From Methylobacterium sp. Leaf112 (GTDB lineage: Bacteria; Pseudomonadota; Alphaproteobacteria; Rhizobiales; Beijerinckiaceae), in the NCBI RefSeq assembly GCF_001423295.1, contig NZ_LMNG01000002.1, forward strand, positions 1-64,000: DNA of 64,000 nt, given 5' to 3'. Numbering within the stretch: the stretch's first letter is position 1; each line of letters begins with the position of its first letter. A program made the translations under genes and the position numbers. Below, piece after piece: positions 8,582-17,155 of the stretch. The notes below the pieces were generated by a model. It was not told the origin of the DNA, did no database searches, and saw only the letters and a list, made by a program, of their open reading frames with translations.

Positions 8582-9538
8582 TCAGCGCACTGCGATGGAC
8601 GCGGCGATGCGATCGATCCGCGCGAGAACGTCCCGCTGGTCCGCACCGGCGAAGCCGATGACCCGCAGGTACCCTGCGCCATCGAAGCGGATCGTCTGGT
8701 GCACACTCATCATCCGGCCGGACAGTGTGTCGCTGCCGGTCCCGCGCAGGCGGACCACGGCCGCACCTCCGAGGGTCGAGTTCTTCTCGTCCGTGACCGC
8801 GATGTCCCGCACCTCGCGGATGGTGCCCAGGGCCTTGCGGGCGAAGGCGCCTTCCTGGCCGGGCGCGACCGGAACCTGGCCTAGCGAGGGCGCCACGATG
8901 ACGATCGCCTGCTCGCCCTCCGGATCGATGTCCTTGGGGCCGTCGGTGAGCAGAAGGGCGTTGCCCATCAGGGTGCGGACCGGGCGGAAGCCCGCCAGAT
9001 CGCCGACGGAGTAGGGCAGGGCCGCGATCTGGTCGGCGACGTTGCCGGGTGCCCGGAACGCGATCGTCCCGAGTGCCGCCTCCACGGCCTTGTCGGGCAC
9101 CTGCCGGCGGGCGGCCTCGGGGACCTGGACGGTGACGAGGCCGGTGCCGGCTCCGCCCCGCACCACCGCGATCCACTTGGTGTAGGCGAGGCCGTTGGCC
9201 GATTGGCTGCCGCGCAGGAGCCGGCCCTCGCCCCCTGTCACGGACAAGCCCTCGCCCGTGCCCTTCGCGACGAAGCCGGTCGGTCCGAGGGCCTCGGGCG
9301 TGAATTTGGCGACGAGCTGTCCGTAGGCCTCCGCCGGCATCTCGATGATGACGATCGAGGCGCCGGAGGGGTGCTCGAACCCAGCGAAGGCCTTGGCCGG
9401 AACCATCCCGGGCGGCGGGACGAGACCGACCGCTCCGGTGGGCGGAAACGTCGCCTCGGCGGCATGGGCGGGAGCTGCGAGAAGGCCCAGGAGGGCGAGC
9501 AGTCGCAGGACGGCGTAGCGGGAGCGCGGAAACGACAT
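8582..9538 (-). CDS. Exported protein of unknown function (318 aa)
   Basis: The N-terminus MSFPRSRYAVLRLLALLGLLAAPAHA is a signal peptide, likely cut after AHA, and GGAG precedes the start. The mature protein alternates short hydrophobic strands and charged loops (for example GASIVIIEMPAEAYGQL and GLVTVQVPEAARRQVPDKA) and ends in a segment, DGAGYLRVIGFAGADQRDVLARIDRIAASI, that resembles the repeated PsbP/Mog1-like fold seen in many periplasmic proteins. Both halves have this look, so it may be an internal duplication of one fold; that is inference. Only 17 bases separate it from the LprI-like gene downstream. Confidence 0.75.
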   Translation of the reverse strand: MSFPRSRYAVLRLLALLGLLAAPAHAAEATFPPTGAVGLVPPPGMVPAKAFAGFEHPSGASIVIIEMPAEAYGQLVAKFTPEALGPTGFVAKGTGEGLSVTGGEGRLLRGSQSANGLAYTKWIAVVRGGAGTGLVTVQVPEAARRQVPDKAVEAALGTIAFRAPGNVADQIAALPYSVGDLAGFRPVRTLMGNALLLTDGPKDIDPEGEQAIVIVAPSLGQVPVAPGQEGAFARKALGTIREVRDIAVTDEKNSTLGGAAVVRLRGTGSDTLSGRMMSVHQTIRFDGAGYLRVIGFAGADQRDVLARIDRIAASIAVR

Positions 9539-9556
9539 GGGCGGGACTCCGGGGCT

Positions 9557-10522
9557 TCAGCGCGTCGCCACACGGCTGATGACGAAGGTGTTGCCCGAGA
9601 ACTGGACCTGGCCCGGCGCGCTCATGTGCTCCAGCATCAGGCGCAGGTTGCGGCCGAGACGCGCCGAATCCGAACGGGTCTCGTACCAGTACTCGGCCGA
9701 CGCGCCGCCGGAGCGCACCGGACGGTGGTGCTCGTAGCAGCGGAAGGCCGCCATGTATTCCTCGGCCGCCTGGACCTCCTGGGCCGAGAAGCCGCTCAAC
9801 TTCACGGTGTAGGCCGTCGGCAGGCCGCCGCAGGCCTCGCCCCCCGGAACCGCCGCGGGCGCACCGCCCGCGAGGGGCGGGGCGGTGAAGGCGGGGCCGC
9901 CCGCGTCGGTGCCGCGCCGGGGCGCGACGACGCCGTCGAGCTTCGCCGTCAGGGCCGCCGCGACATCGGCCGCGATGGTCTTCGCCTCGGCCCCGACCCG
10001 CTCGAGAAGGCATTCCCGGTCGCAGCCCTGAGGCAGGGGCGGCAGCTGCACGCCGGCGACCTCGAAGGCACCGAGCGACTGACCGGTCCGCACGTTGAGA
10101 AGGCGACCCGGAATGCGCACCTCCGGCCGCACGATGTCGGAGTAGGCGGACTTCGAGGCCGAGGCGTAGACCTGGAACACCGCCACCACGTCCACGGGCG
10201 GGTTCTGTACGGCGCGGGCGACCTCGATCAGCTCGGCGTCGCGCCGCCGGACACGGTTGGGCTGGGTGAAGCCCATGGCCACGGCGGTCTCGTCGTAGAC
10301 GTTGTAGCCGCGCAGGTTCATCGTCTCGGACAGTTCGGTGATCACCCGCTGGAAGATGCGGTTGCCGCGCGGCACCGAATCCTCGTCGGCATCTTCGCCC
10401 ATCACCACGATGTTGGGCTTTGCCTGCGCCTGGGCCGGCGTGACGAGCCCGGAGAGACCCGCCGAAAGGATCGCGGCGAAGGCGGCGGTGCGGAACACGG
10501 CGGTCCGAAGTAGCGGCATCAT
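9557..10522 (-). CDS. Exported protein of unknown function (321 aa)
   Basis: Two adjacent ATG codons follow AGGAGAG; either could start the protein. The signal peptide is TAAFAAILSAGLSGLVTPAQAQA, likely cleaved near residue 32. The mature protein opens with KPNIVVMGEDADEDSVPRGNRIFQRVI and continues with a segment, VVAVFQVYASASKSAY...IPGRLLNVRTGQ, that resembles the GNA1162/LpoB-like outer-membrane assembly group in style. The C-terminal part carries Cys pairs (QGCDRECLL, EACGG, RCYEHH). The 26-base spacing to the OmpA-type gene upstream suggests cotranscription. Function unknown. Confidence 0.72.
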   Translation of the reverse strand: MMPLLRTAVFRTAAFAAILSAGLSGLVTPAQAQAKPNIVVMGEDADEDSVPRGNRIFQRVITELSETMNLRGYNVYDETAVAMGFTQPNRVRRRDAELIEVARAVQNPPVDVVAVFQVYASASKSAYSDIVRPEVRIPGRLLNVRTGQSLGAFEVAGVQLPPLPQGCDRECLLERVGAEAKTIAADVAAALTAKLDGVVAPRRGTDAGGPAFTAPPLAGGAPAAVPGGEACGGLPTAYTVKLSGFSAQEVQAAEEYMAAFRCYEHHRPVRSGGASAEYWYETRSDSARLGRNLRLMLEHMSAPGQVQFSGNTFVISRVATR

Positions 10523-10548
10523 CTCTCTCCTGAGTCTCGGGGTCGGGG

Positions 10549-11388
10549 TCATTCGGACCAGGCTGGCGGCGTCGGCGCCGCATCGAAATCGTCGAGGTCG
10601 AGAGCGACCCTGAGGCGCGGATCGGCGGGGGACGGGCCGCCGCAAGTCGTTTCGGCGACGGGCACCACGAAGCGCAGGACGCCGGTGCGAGCGGGCGCGA
10701 TCAGGCTCACCTCGACGCGGCGGTTCACCCGCGCGAGCGGCGCGGCCGGGTCCTTCAGGCGGCTCGGCCCCCAGCCGTGGACGCGCAGGCGCCCCGGTGC
10801 GATGCCGTAGATCTCGACCAGGTGGGCTTTCACCGCCCTGGCCCGGGCCAGGGAGAGACGCCGGTTGTGCGGGGCGGCCCCCGCCGCATCGGTGTGGCCG
10901 GCGATGAGGAAACCGTGACCGGCGAGATCCGGCGAACGCAGCGCCTGCCCCAGGGGTTCGAGCTGGATGCGCGCTTCGGGCGTCAGGCGCGCGCTGTCGT
11001 AGGCGAAGAATACGATGAGATCGACCGAGCGGCCTGCATCGACACGCAGGGCCGGCCCGCCGTCATCGGGCACGACGGCCCGCACCGGGGCACCCGGGTT
11101 GCCGTCGGCGAAGGGCGCGAGGGACCGGATGATGGCGGTGGCATCGGGGTTGCGCACCGCCCCCTCCGCCCGCTCGCTGACCCCGTCACGCGGCGCCGCG
11201 TCGGGTCGGGCGCCTGGCACTTCCGTCAGCGGGTTGGCGCGGGCCGCCTGACCGAGCAGGGTGGCGAGGGTGAGGGCCAGGATCAGTCCCGAGCGTCCAC
11301 AGAGCGCGCGCGCAGCGCGATCGAGGGCGGCTGTCTCGGTGAGCCGCACGGGCTCAAGGTGGCGGGCGGGCGCGTCATCGATCCGCAT
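10549..11388 (-). CDS. OmpA-family C-terminal domain protein
   Basis: A 279-residue envelope protein. A signal or anchor segment, SGLILALTLATLLGQAARA, lies at residues about 33-51, after a rather long charged N-terminus; an internal start closer to it is possible but no better ribosome site is evident. The peptidoglycan-binding OmpA/MotB domain is residues about 120-235: VDLIVFFAYDSARLTPEA, then IAGHTDAAGAAPHNRRLSLARA, then INRRVEV-like NRRVEVSL. These hold the NxxLSxxRA and RRVEV landmarks; the usual Asp and Arg that contact diaminopimelate are compatible with binding. It would tie this cluster's products to the cell wall. Confidence 0.8.
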   Translation of the reverse strand: MRIDDAPARHLEPVRLTETAALDRAARALCGRSGLILALTLATLLGQAARANPLTEVPGARPDAAPRDGVSERAEGAVRNPDATAIIRSLAPFADGNPGAPVRAVVPDDGGPALRVDAGRSVDLIVFFAYDSARLTPEARIQLEPLGQALRSPDLAGHGFLIAGHTDAAGAAPHNRRLSLARARAVKAHLVEIYGIAPGRLRVHGWGPSRLKDPAAPLARVNRRVEVSLIAPARTGVLRFVVPVAETTCGGPSPADPRLRVALDLDDFDAAPTPPAWSE

Positions 11389-11508
11389 GGGATCCGATCC
11401 TCTTCATATTCGGGGCCTTGCTCCCGCCCCGCACACCCTGTCCATGGACGGACCAGAGCGGTTTTCGCCGCCCGGCCCGGTGTGATGCGTCGAATTTCCT
11501 AGCGGCGA

Positions 11509-12495
11509 TCAACGACCGCGCAGGATCGCGTTCATCCGATCCGGATCGAGGGCGCCGTCGGCGGCGGCAGCCGGTGCCGCAGGCGGGCGAGGTGGGGTCG
11601 CGGCGGCGCTGGCCGCAGGGGTCGTGGCCGCGGGCGGATGCCCTTGCGTGGCGGCGATCTCCGCCAGGATGCGACTCTTCCCGAGGATCGCCGAGAGGCG
11701 CGTGGCGTTGTTGAAGCTCGACGGGTCCTTCGGGTCGAGCCCGCCTTCCTTGTGCAGCGCGACGCCCGCCACGGAGGCGTCGAACATCAGCGAGCCCGAG
11801 GAGCCCCCGAGTGTGTCGCAGCGGTGGCGCAGATCGGGTCCCTCGCCCTGATCCTTCACGGCGAAGCAGCGAAAGCGGCTCATCACCTTCGGCCGCCCGA
11901 GGGGATGATGGATGACGAGCATGGACCGGTTGCCCGACACCGCCGCACCGGAGAGCCGGGCGGAGCCGTAGATGGCGGTCGGGTTGCCGGCGACGCGGGC
12001 GAGGGCGAAATCGAGGCGCGGGTCGAATTCCAGGGGGTTCGGATCGATGTCGAAGCGCCGCGAGCCCTGCCCGTCCAGGGTCAGGTAATCCATGAGGATC
12101 GACGCCTTCACCGGGGTCAGGTCGCCCGCCTGCGGCAGGCAATGGTGGTTCGTCAGCACGTAGTCGCCGGGCAGCAGCGTGCCCGTGCAGGAGGCGCCGA
12201 CGGTCTGGCCGCTGCGGGTGTTGCGCAGGACGATGTCCACCCGGCCGATCGGGCGGGCAAGCGCCGCGAGCGCGTCCTTGGGGTCGAGTTCGGCGATGGG
12301 CTCGAACGCGCCCTTGTTGCGGTCGACATAGGAGGCCGCATCGCCGGTGGTCTGTCGCAGAGGTAGCTGGGCGCGCCCATAATCGGCGGGATCGAACCCG
12401 ACGCTCTGGGCTTGCGCGCCCTCGGCGACGGCGAACGTCAGGATCAGGCAGGTTCCCCGCAGGATCGAGCGGCGCGTTCGGCGGCTCTCGGCCAT
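11509..12495 (-). CDS. Exported trypsin-like serine protease
   Basis: A 328-residue chymotrypsin-fold protease with an N-terminal signal (RRSILRGTCLILTFAVAEGAQAQ, twin-arginine-like RR). The catalytic triad is readable: His118 in LTNHHC, Asp162 in RLDFALARV, and Ser233 in the GGSSGSL loop. The Ser motif and the SCTGTLLPG strand match the bacterial glutamyl-endopeptidase-like group with one domain and no PDZ. The C-terminal 50 residues are a low-complexity Ala/Pro linker ending in ALDPDRMNAILRGR. It should act in the periplasm or outside the cell. Its presence in the same run as a caspase-like protein is noteworthy. Substrate unknown. Confidence 0.85.
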   Translation of the reverse strand: MAESRRTRRSILRGTCLILTFAVAEGAQAQSVGFDPADYGRAQLPLRQTTGDAASYVDRNKGAFEPIAELDPKDALAALARPIGRVDIVLRNTRSGQTVGASCTGTLLPGDYVLTNHHCLPQAGDLTPVKASILMDYLTLDGQGSRRFDIDPNPLEFDPRLDFALARVAGNPTAIYGSARLSGAAVSGNRSMLVIHHPLGRPKVMSRFRCFAVKDQGEGPDLRHRCDTLGGSSGSLMFDASVAGVALHKEGGLDPKDPSSFNNATRLSAILGKSRILAEIAATQGHPPAATTPAASAAATPPRPPAAPAAAADGALDPDRMNAILRGR

Positions 12496-12579
12496 CCCTG
12501 TTCTCCTCTCGGCGACGGCGTTATGCCCGCCGTCCGACGCTGCGTCAAAAAGCTACGGCTGCGACCGGTGATTGCAGCA

Positions 12580-13731
12580 TCACCGTCGCAACGCGTGTTC
12601 GAGACGATCCGACGCGCTCGGCACGCCCGCCTCCGATAGGGCTTGGACCACGTAGACGAGGTTCTGGCGGCTGCCCTCCCGCAGGAAGTAGGCCTGCGCC
12701 CCGTCGGGAAGGCGCACCGGCGGCAGGGCGGCGGCGGCCAAGGCCGGGTCGACCGCGAGGCGGGCGCCGGGTCGCACGAGGCGAAAGGCGAGGCCGCACA
12801 GGTCCGAGGCGAGCCGGCTCGCGCGCAGGCGTCCGCTCGCTTCCGACGGAACGGCGCGACGCTCGGGCGGATCGGCACCGAACGCTACGCGCCGGCACGA
12901 GGAGCCCGCCGGCGCGACGAGTTCCTCGACCTCCACGCCTGGCGGCGGCGCGCCGCCATCCGGCAGGGTGGCCGGTCGAGCCTTGACCGCGTCGACCTCG
13001 GCAAGGGCCGGGGGGGCCTCCGGTCTCTCCTTCGTCGGATGGCCGTCGAGCGCCATGAGGATCGCGACCAAGGCCGTCGCGATCACGAGACCGGCCGCGA
13101 CGGCAGGCGGCGCACGACGACGCCGGCCAGCGGTGGCAACGGTCGGCAGGGTGCCGCGCACGAGCGCAGCGAGGGCGGCCGGGATCGATGCGGACGGCAG
13201 GATCGCCGAAGGACGCGCCCTCGGGAGCGCGCGGAAGATCCGTTCGGCCTGCGCGGCTTCGGGACCGCTGGGGAGAAGGACGTAGAGGTCGGCCCGCGCC
13301 GCCTCGGTCATCAGGTCGCGAGAGCGCTCGATCTTGTCGAGGAGCGCATAATCGGCGGCCAGGACAGCGAGGTCGAGATCGACGGCGCCGGTCGCCCAGA
13401 CCACGAGATCCGCCTCGGACGGTTCGGGGGTCAATCGAAAGCCGCGTGCGACGAGGCCGTGGGCGAGGCAAACGGGCACCTCCCACGAGCGCCCGGCGTC
13501 GAACGACCCGCTGAGGCGCAGTTCGTAGGGCCCGGCGGTGATGCCGGGTAGGCGGGACAACGGGCCGCCTTCGGCCGCGAGCCGCGCGTAATCCCCGGAC
13601 CAGGGCAGGGGGCGGTAATCGCCCACCGCGAAGGCGGCTGAAGTCGGCATGCCGGGGCGCGCAGTCAAGCCGCGCAGCACAAGCGGGCCGCCGGTCGTCG
13701 GCACAACCACGAGAACCGAGGCCTGCGTCAT
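12580..13731 (-). CDS. Single-pass membrane protein of unknown function (383 aa)
   Basis: The cytoplasmic N-terminal half, residues 1-205, starts MTQASVLVVVPTTGGPLVL and has no recognised domain, although alternation of hydrophobic strands (DLVVWATGAVDLDLAVLA, ADLYVLLPSG) suggests an alpha/beta fold. One transmembrane helix, AAGLVIATALVAILMAL, lies near residues 210-228. The outer part is about 150 residues with a few cysteines (SSCRRV, DLCGLAF) and ends in QNLVYVVQALSEAGV. Such an in-out topology fits a signal or anchor protein for the exported neighbours. The start codon overlaps the stop of a six-codon mini-frame made by the adjacent tandem repeat, which may couple translation. Confidence 0.7.
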   Translation of the reverse strand: MTQASVLVVVPTTGGPLVLRGLTARPGMPTSAAFAVGDYRPLPWSGDYARLAAEGGPLSRLPGITAGPYELRLSGSFDAGRSWEVPVCLAHGLVARGFRLTPEPSEADLVVWATGAVDLDLAVLAADYALLDKIERSRDLMTEAARADLYVLLPSGPEAAQAERIFRALPRARPSAILPSASIPAALAALVRGTLPTVATAGRRRRAPPAVAAGLVIATALVAILMALDGHPTKERPEAPPALAEVDAVKARPATLPDGGAPPPGVEVEELVAPAGSSCRRVAFGADPPERRAVPSEASGRLRASRLASDLCGLAFRLVRPGARLAVDPALAAAALPPVRLPDGAQAYFLREGSRQNLVYVVQALSEAGVPSASDRLEHALRR

Positions 13732-13761
13732 GCCGGGGCGCCGATCATGCCGGGGCGCCGA
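13728..13761. repeat. 17-bp tandem duplication at the start of the membrane-protein gene
   Basis: Two perfect copies of TCATGCCGGGGCGCCGA, followed by a further TCATG. On the minus strand each copy supplies an ATG that opens a mini-frame, MIGAPA-stop, whose TGA overlaps the next ATG; the last of these is the start codon of the 383-aa membrane protein. Confidence 0.85.
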
Positions 13762-13775
13762 TCATGTGCGCGACA

Positions 13776-14291
13776 TCATAGGAGGAAGGCCGCACAGGCC
13801 GGATCCCGCAGCATCGCCCCGAGGCGAACCGCCTCCGGGACCGCCGGATCGAGGGCGAGGAGGATCGCGCCCTCGATGGGGGGCGGCAGCGCGACCCGTA
13901 GGGTCTCGTCTCCCAGGATCACCTCGATGAGGCGTGGCGACCGGGCTTCGCTGCCCCGGAGGATCAGGAGCGGCGGAGCATCCTCCGTCGCGGCCAGGAT
14001 TTCGAGGGTGAAGGCTCCGATGCGGCGCGACGCGACGGGGCCGTCCGAGGCCGCGACGGCGAAGGGGGCGTGCGCCATCGCCTGGCTGGCGAGGAGCGCG
14101 CGGTAGCGTCGGGCCGTCCCGGGGTCCGCCCGGATCGCCCGGACCGTCGCGAGATCGACCGGGCCGCCCGGATCGCGGGTGGCGTGAGCCCAGAGGGCGG
14201 CGACGCCCGGCCGGGTGGCGGGCGTCGCGGCGCGCGCCAAGGCACGCGCGGCGTGGATTTCGGCGAGCAGCCGGGCCGCTTCGTCGCTCAT
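13776..14291 (-). CDS. Conserved-looking cytoplasmic protein of unknown function (171 aa)
   Basis: No signal peptide or membrane segment. The first 80 residues are Ala/Arg-rich and helical (EAARLLAEIHAARALARAA); the second half is beta-rich (RRIGAFTLEILAATEDAPPLLILRG, SPRLIEVILGDETLRVALP), ending in a hydrophobic CAAFLL tail. Its ATG overlaps the stop of the 470-aa upstream gene by four bases (ATGA), so the two are almost certainly translated together and may form a complex. I do not recognise the family. Confidence 0.7.
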   Translation of the reverse strand: MSDEAARLLAEIHAARALARAATPATRPGVAALWAHATRDPGGPVDLATVRAIRADPGTARRYRALLASQAMAHAPFAVAASDGPVASRRIGAFTLEILAATEDAPPLLILRGSEARSPRLIEVILGDETLRVALPPPIEGAILLALDPAVPEAVRLGAMLRDPACAAFLL

Positions 14292-15700
14292 GCCGTCGCT
14301 TCCGCCACGTAGGCTTGCGCGAAGGTTTTCGCGAAGATGTCCCGGTCTGCCGTGAAAGCCGGCTCCAGGGGACGGTGGCGCACCAATCCGGCGATCGCGC
14401 GCTGGAACCGGTCGATCTCTCCGGCGAGCCGCACGAGGGCCGAATCGGCGGCGGCGAAGCCTTCGGCCAGACGGGCGGGATCGTCGAACCCGGCGCGCCG
14501 GACCCGCCGGATATCGGCCCGAGCGGCGGCCAGCGCGTCACGCGTTTCCGGTGCGAGCCCTTCCGCCTCCGCCGGGACCCGGAGTGCCGCCGCGATGCGC
14601 AGCATCCGGTCGAGATGCGCCGCCAGCGCAGCGACCCTCTCCGCCAGGACCGAATAGGTCTCGGCCTCCGTGCAGGCGACCCGCTCGGCGAGATCGAGGC
14701 CGCCACCACCACGCCGCAGACGGTTGGACAGGCCCGCCTGGACCCGCCCGAAGCTCGTGGCCCGCAGCGCGGTGAGCGGACGGGTGCGGTGGAACGGCTC
14801 CAGGCGCAGGAGATCGACGAGATCGTCGCGCTCGGCCCCCGTCAGGATCTTGGGGCCTTCCGCCAGGCCGGCGAGAAGATCGACCAGGGTCTCGGCCGGG
14901 TCGCCCGCGACGAGGTCGGCCAACGACGCATCGAGGCGCTCCTCCCACCCCACATGCGCTTCGAGGGAATCGGCCGCCGTCAGGTTGTCGAGGCCGTTGC
15001 GCAGGCCTGCCGCGGCCTCGAAGGTGACGAAGTGCTCGGCGATGGTGCGGAAGCCCGGCCGTTCGCCCTGTTCCATCTCGCTGCACCAGAACGCGAGGAT
15101 GTCGTCGTCGTCGAACTCCGCTCGCCCGCGCAGGTAACCGAGGAGCCCGCGGAAGCGTCGCTCCAGGGGCGCGAGCGGCAGATGGGCGTTGCGGTAGGCG
15201 GCGAGGTGGCGGCCCAGGCGCTTGCCCAACAGGGGGGCCGCGTCGCCATCGGGCGTCTCGGCGAGCTCCCCGAACCAGCCGGACAGGAGAGCGAACTGCC
15301 CGAGATCCTCCGCCGTCAGCAGGAACTCGGCCAGCGCCAGCAGGCGTGCGAGCCCGGCCCAGGTGGTGCGCCAACCCGCGCCGTCGGCGAAAACGAGGCC
15401 GCGTTCGTCGGCGCAAACCCCGTCCGCCCGCGCCTCGCCGAAGCGCGCGGCGATGGCGTTCGGCCTGGCGAGACCCGGATCGAGGGCGAGGGAGACGAGG
15501 TCGCGTCCGTCCCGGGCGGACGTGAGCCGGGCGAGGGCACATAACGCGTGGGCGAGGTCCCAGAGCGGCTTGTCGCGGTTCGGCCGCACGGCGCCGGTCA
15601 CGACGCGCGCGAGCCAGGCCCGATCCTCCCGGGACAGGTCGCGCCCCTCGCACACGTTGGCGAGGTCGGCCGCGCATCGCTCGTCATATCCGCCGGTCAT
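14288..15700 (-). CDS. Large cytoplasmic helical protein of unknown function (470 aa)
   Basis: A soluble protein without recognised motifs. It is mostly predicted helix, with a repeated Leu/Ala pattern such as WAGLARLLALAEFLLTAEDLGQFALLSGWFGEL and several Trp/Glu patches (FDDDDILAFWCSEMEQGERPGFRTIAEHF). I chose the ATG beginning MTGGYDERCAADLANVC because the longer in-frame extension is Ser/Gly-rich and unlike the rest; the ribosome site at this ATG (GGGCGGGG) is weak, so the start is uncertain by about 26 codons. Its 3' end overlaps the next gene by ATGA. The pair sits between a membrane protein and the caspase/DUF4384 pair, suggesting the cytoplasmic part of the same system. Confidence 0.7.
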   Translation of the reverse strand: MTGGYDERCAADLANVCEGRDLSREDRAWLARVVTGAVRPNRDKPLWDLAHALCALARLTSARDGRDLVSLALDPGLARPNAIAARFGEARADGVCADERGLVFADGAGWRTTWAGLARLLALAEFLLTAEDLGQFALLSGWFGELAETPDGDAAPLLGKRLGRHLAAYRNAHLPLAPLERRFRGLLGYLRGRAEFDDDDILAFWCSEMEQGERPGFRTIAEHFVTFEAAAGLRNGLDNLTAADSLEAHVGWEERLDASLADLVAGDPAETLVDLLAGLAEGPKILTGAERDDLVDLLRLEPFHRTRPLTALRATSFGRVQAGLSNRLRRGGGGLDLAERVACTEAETYSVLAERVAALAAHLDRMLRIAAALRVPAEAEGLAPETRDALAAARADIRRVRRAGFDDPARLAEGFAAADSALVRLAGEIDRFQRAIAGLVRHRPLEPAFTADRDIFAKTFAQAYVAEATA

Positions 15701-15770
15701 GTCCCCGCCCGATCCCTTCCGCGATGTCCCGGACGGTGCAGCGATACCGCCCACGCGTTCGGCCGTCATC

Positions 15771-15812
15771 CCCGTCAACGCACGCCCGTCAACGCACGCC
15801 CGTCAGCGCACG
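15771..15812. repeat. 14-bp tandem repeat, three copies
   Basis: CCCGTCAACGCACG twice and then CCCGTCAGCGCACG, lying across the stop codon of the DUF4384-like gene. Because 14 is not a multiple of three, copy-number change would move the 3' end of that gene into another frame. Confidence 0.85.
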
Positions 15813-17155
15813 ACGATGCGTGCCGCCGCCTCGGTCACGCCGGGTGTCGCCCGGATCCTGTCCACGAGATCGAGCACCTCGGGTGCCTGTAGGAGCCTGG
15901 CGTCGGATTCCGTGCCGGGGGCAACGGCCAGCCAGCGCGCCTCCAGTTCCGGCGGCAGGCCGCCCGAGACCCCGAAGCAGGCGAACAGGTTCTCGAACGG
16001 CGCGCCCGCGACGATCTCGTCGAGCCCGTAGCCGCGTGGGTAGCGCCGGACGTCGCCGGCCTTGAGAGGAACGGAGGAGGCGGGATTGCCGCGCACCGGC
16101 AGGGCGACGAAGGCGGTCTCGTCGGGGGCGACGACCCAGCAATAGAGGCTCTGAGCGGCCTTCGATTCGATGCGCATCTCCAGGCGCTGCCCCGCCGAGA
16201 ACGGCGTGGCGGTGGCGGAGACCGCGAGGCGTCCGCCGTCGGTCCGGGCCGTCGCCGCCAGATGGTCGAGGAAGGGGCGGGGGGTCGGGTCGCAGCCGAG
16301 CCCCTCGGTGCCGATGCGCCGTCGCCCGGTGGGCGCCAGTACGGCGCCGCCGCGCTGGAACTCCAGCTCCATCCAGGCACGGGCATTGCCGCCGGCGTCG
16401 CGATCCTGGGAGAAGCGCCCGCGGGCGGTGACCGGACCCTCGCAGGTCGTCCCCGACGGATTGCGGCGGACATCGAGGCGGGCGCCCTTCAGGATGCGGT
16501 TGGCCGAGCGGGCCTCGGCGTCCAGGGCGATGACGAGGCGGTCGGTCAGCGCGCCCGCGCAGGTCGAATGGCCGCCCTCGGCCACGAAGGGACAGATCGC
16601 GACGGCGCCGGCATTCGGCGCTGCCTGCGCGAAGGCCCGGACCGCCAGCTCCATCACCGCATCGATATCCGCGACGCCTGCGCCGACCCGGATCGGTACG
16701 ACGACGGGCTCGCTGGTGGCCTTGCAGGCGGCGCTCCGGGTGATGGCCTGGAGTCGGAACGCGGCTGTCTCGCCGGCCCGGCGGGGCTCCACCAGGAACA
16801 CGCTGGCGTCGCCCGCGAAGGCCTCGCGGATCTGCGCCTCGGCCTCGGCGCCGGAGAGACCGGTGGTGCCCTCGCGCAGGGCCTTGATCCGCACCACGTC
16901 GGCCGCCGCCGCGAGGCGCACCCGGCCCGTCGCCTGGAGCCGACTCTCCACGGCGAGGCGCACCTCCTCGGCCTGCTCGCGGGAAAGCGCGGTCTGGCCG
17001 GGCTCGACGCCGACCACGGCCAGCCGGAGGTCGGCCCGGCCGGCGCAGGCGGCGACGGCATCGAGGAACGGCGCCAAGGCGGCGGTGCCCGGATCGGCGG
17101 CGGCGGGCGTGCCGACCAGGGCCGCGATTAGCCCGAACGCGCGAGCGCGTCTCAT
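15803..17155 (-). CDS. Exported DUF4384-like protein
   Basis: A 450-residue protein with a short signal peptide, MRRARAFGLIAALVGTPAAA. The N-terminal two thirds include segments like LRLAVVGVEPGQTALSREQAEEVRLAVESRL and a Cys-containing middle. The last 130 residues match the DUF4384 pattern in style: a strand with SLYCWVVAPDETAFVALPVRGNP, then SVPLKAGDVRRYPRGYGLDEIVAGAPFENLFACFGV. DUF4384 is often found beside or fused to caspase-like and protein-kinase domains in bacteria, and this gene overlaps the caspase gene by four bases (ATGA), which supports the call. It probably partners the caspase-like protein in the envelope. Confidence 0.72.
   Translation of the reverse strand: MRRARAFGLIAALVGTPAAADPGTAALAPFLDAVAACAGRADLRLAVVGVEPGQTALSREQAEEVRLAVESRLQATGRVRLAAAADVVRIKALREGTTGLSGAEAEAQIREAFAGDASVFLVEPRRAGETAAFRLQAITRSAACKATSEPVVVPIRVGAGVADIDAVMELAVRAFAQAAPNAGAVAICPFVAEGGHSTCAGALTDRLVIALDAEARSANRILKGARLDVRRNPSGTTCEGPVTARGRFSQDRDAGGNARAWMELEFQRGGAVLAPTGRRRIGTEGLGCDPTPRPFLDHLAATARTDGGRLAVSATATPFSAGQRLEMRIESKAAQSLYCWVVAPDETAFVALPVRGNPASSVPLKAGDVRRYPRGYGLDEIVAGAPFENLFACFGVSGGLPPELEARWLAVAPGTESDARLLQAPEVLDLVDRIRATPGVTEAAARIVVR

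Noticed and set aside
7800..15812. Short tandem repeats as a CRISPR array
   Set aside because: They are three unrelated direct duplications without spacers.
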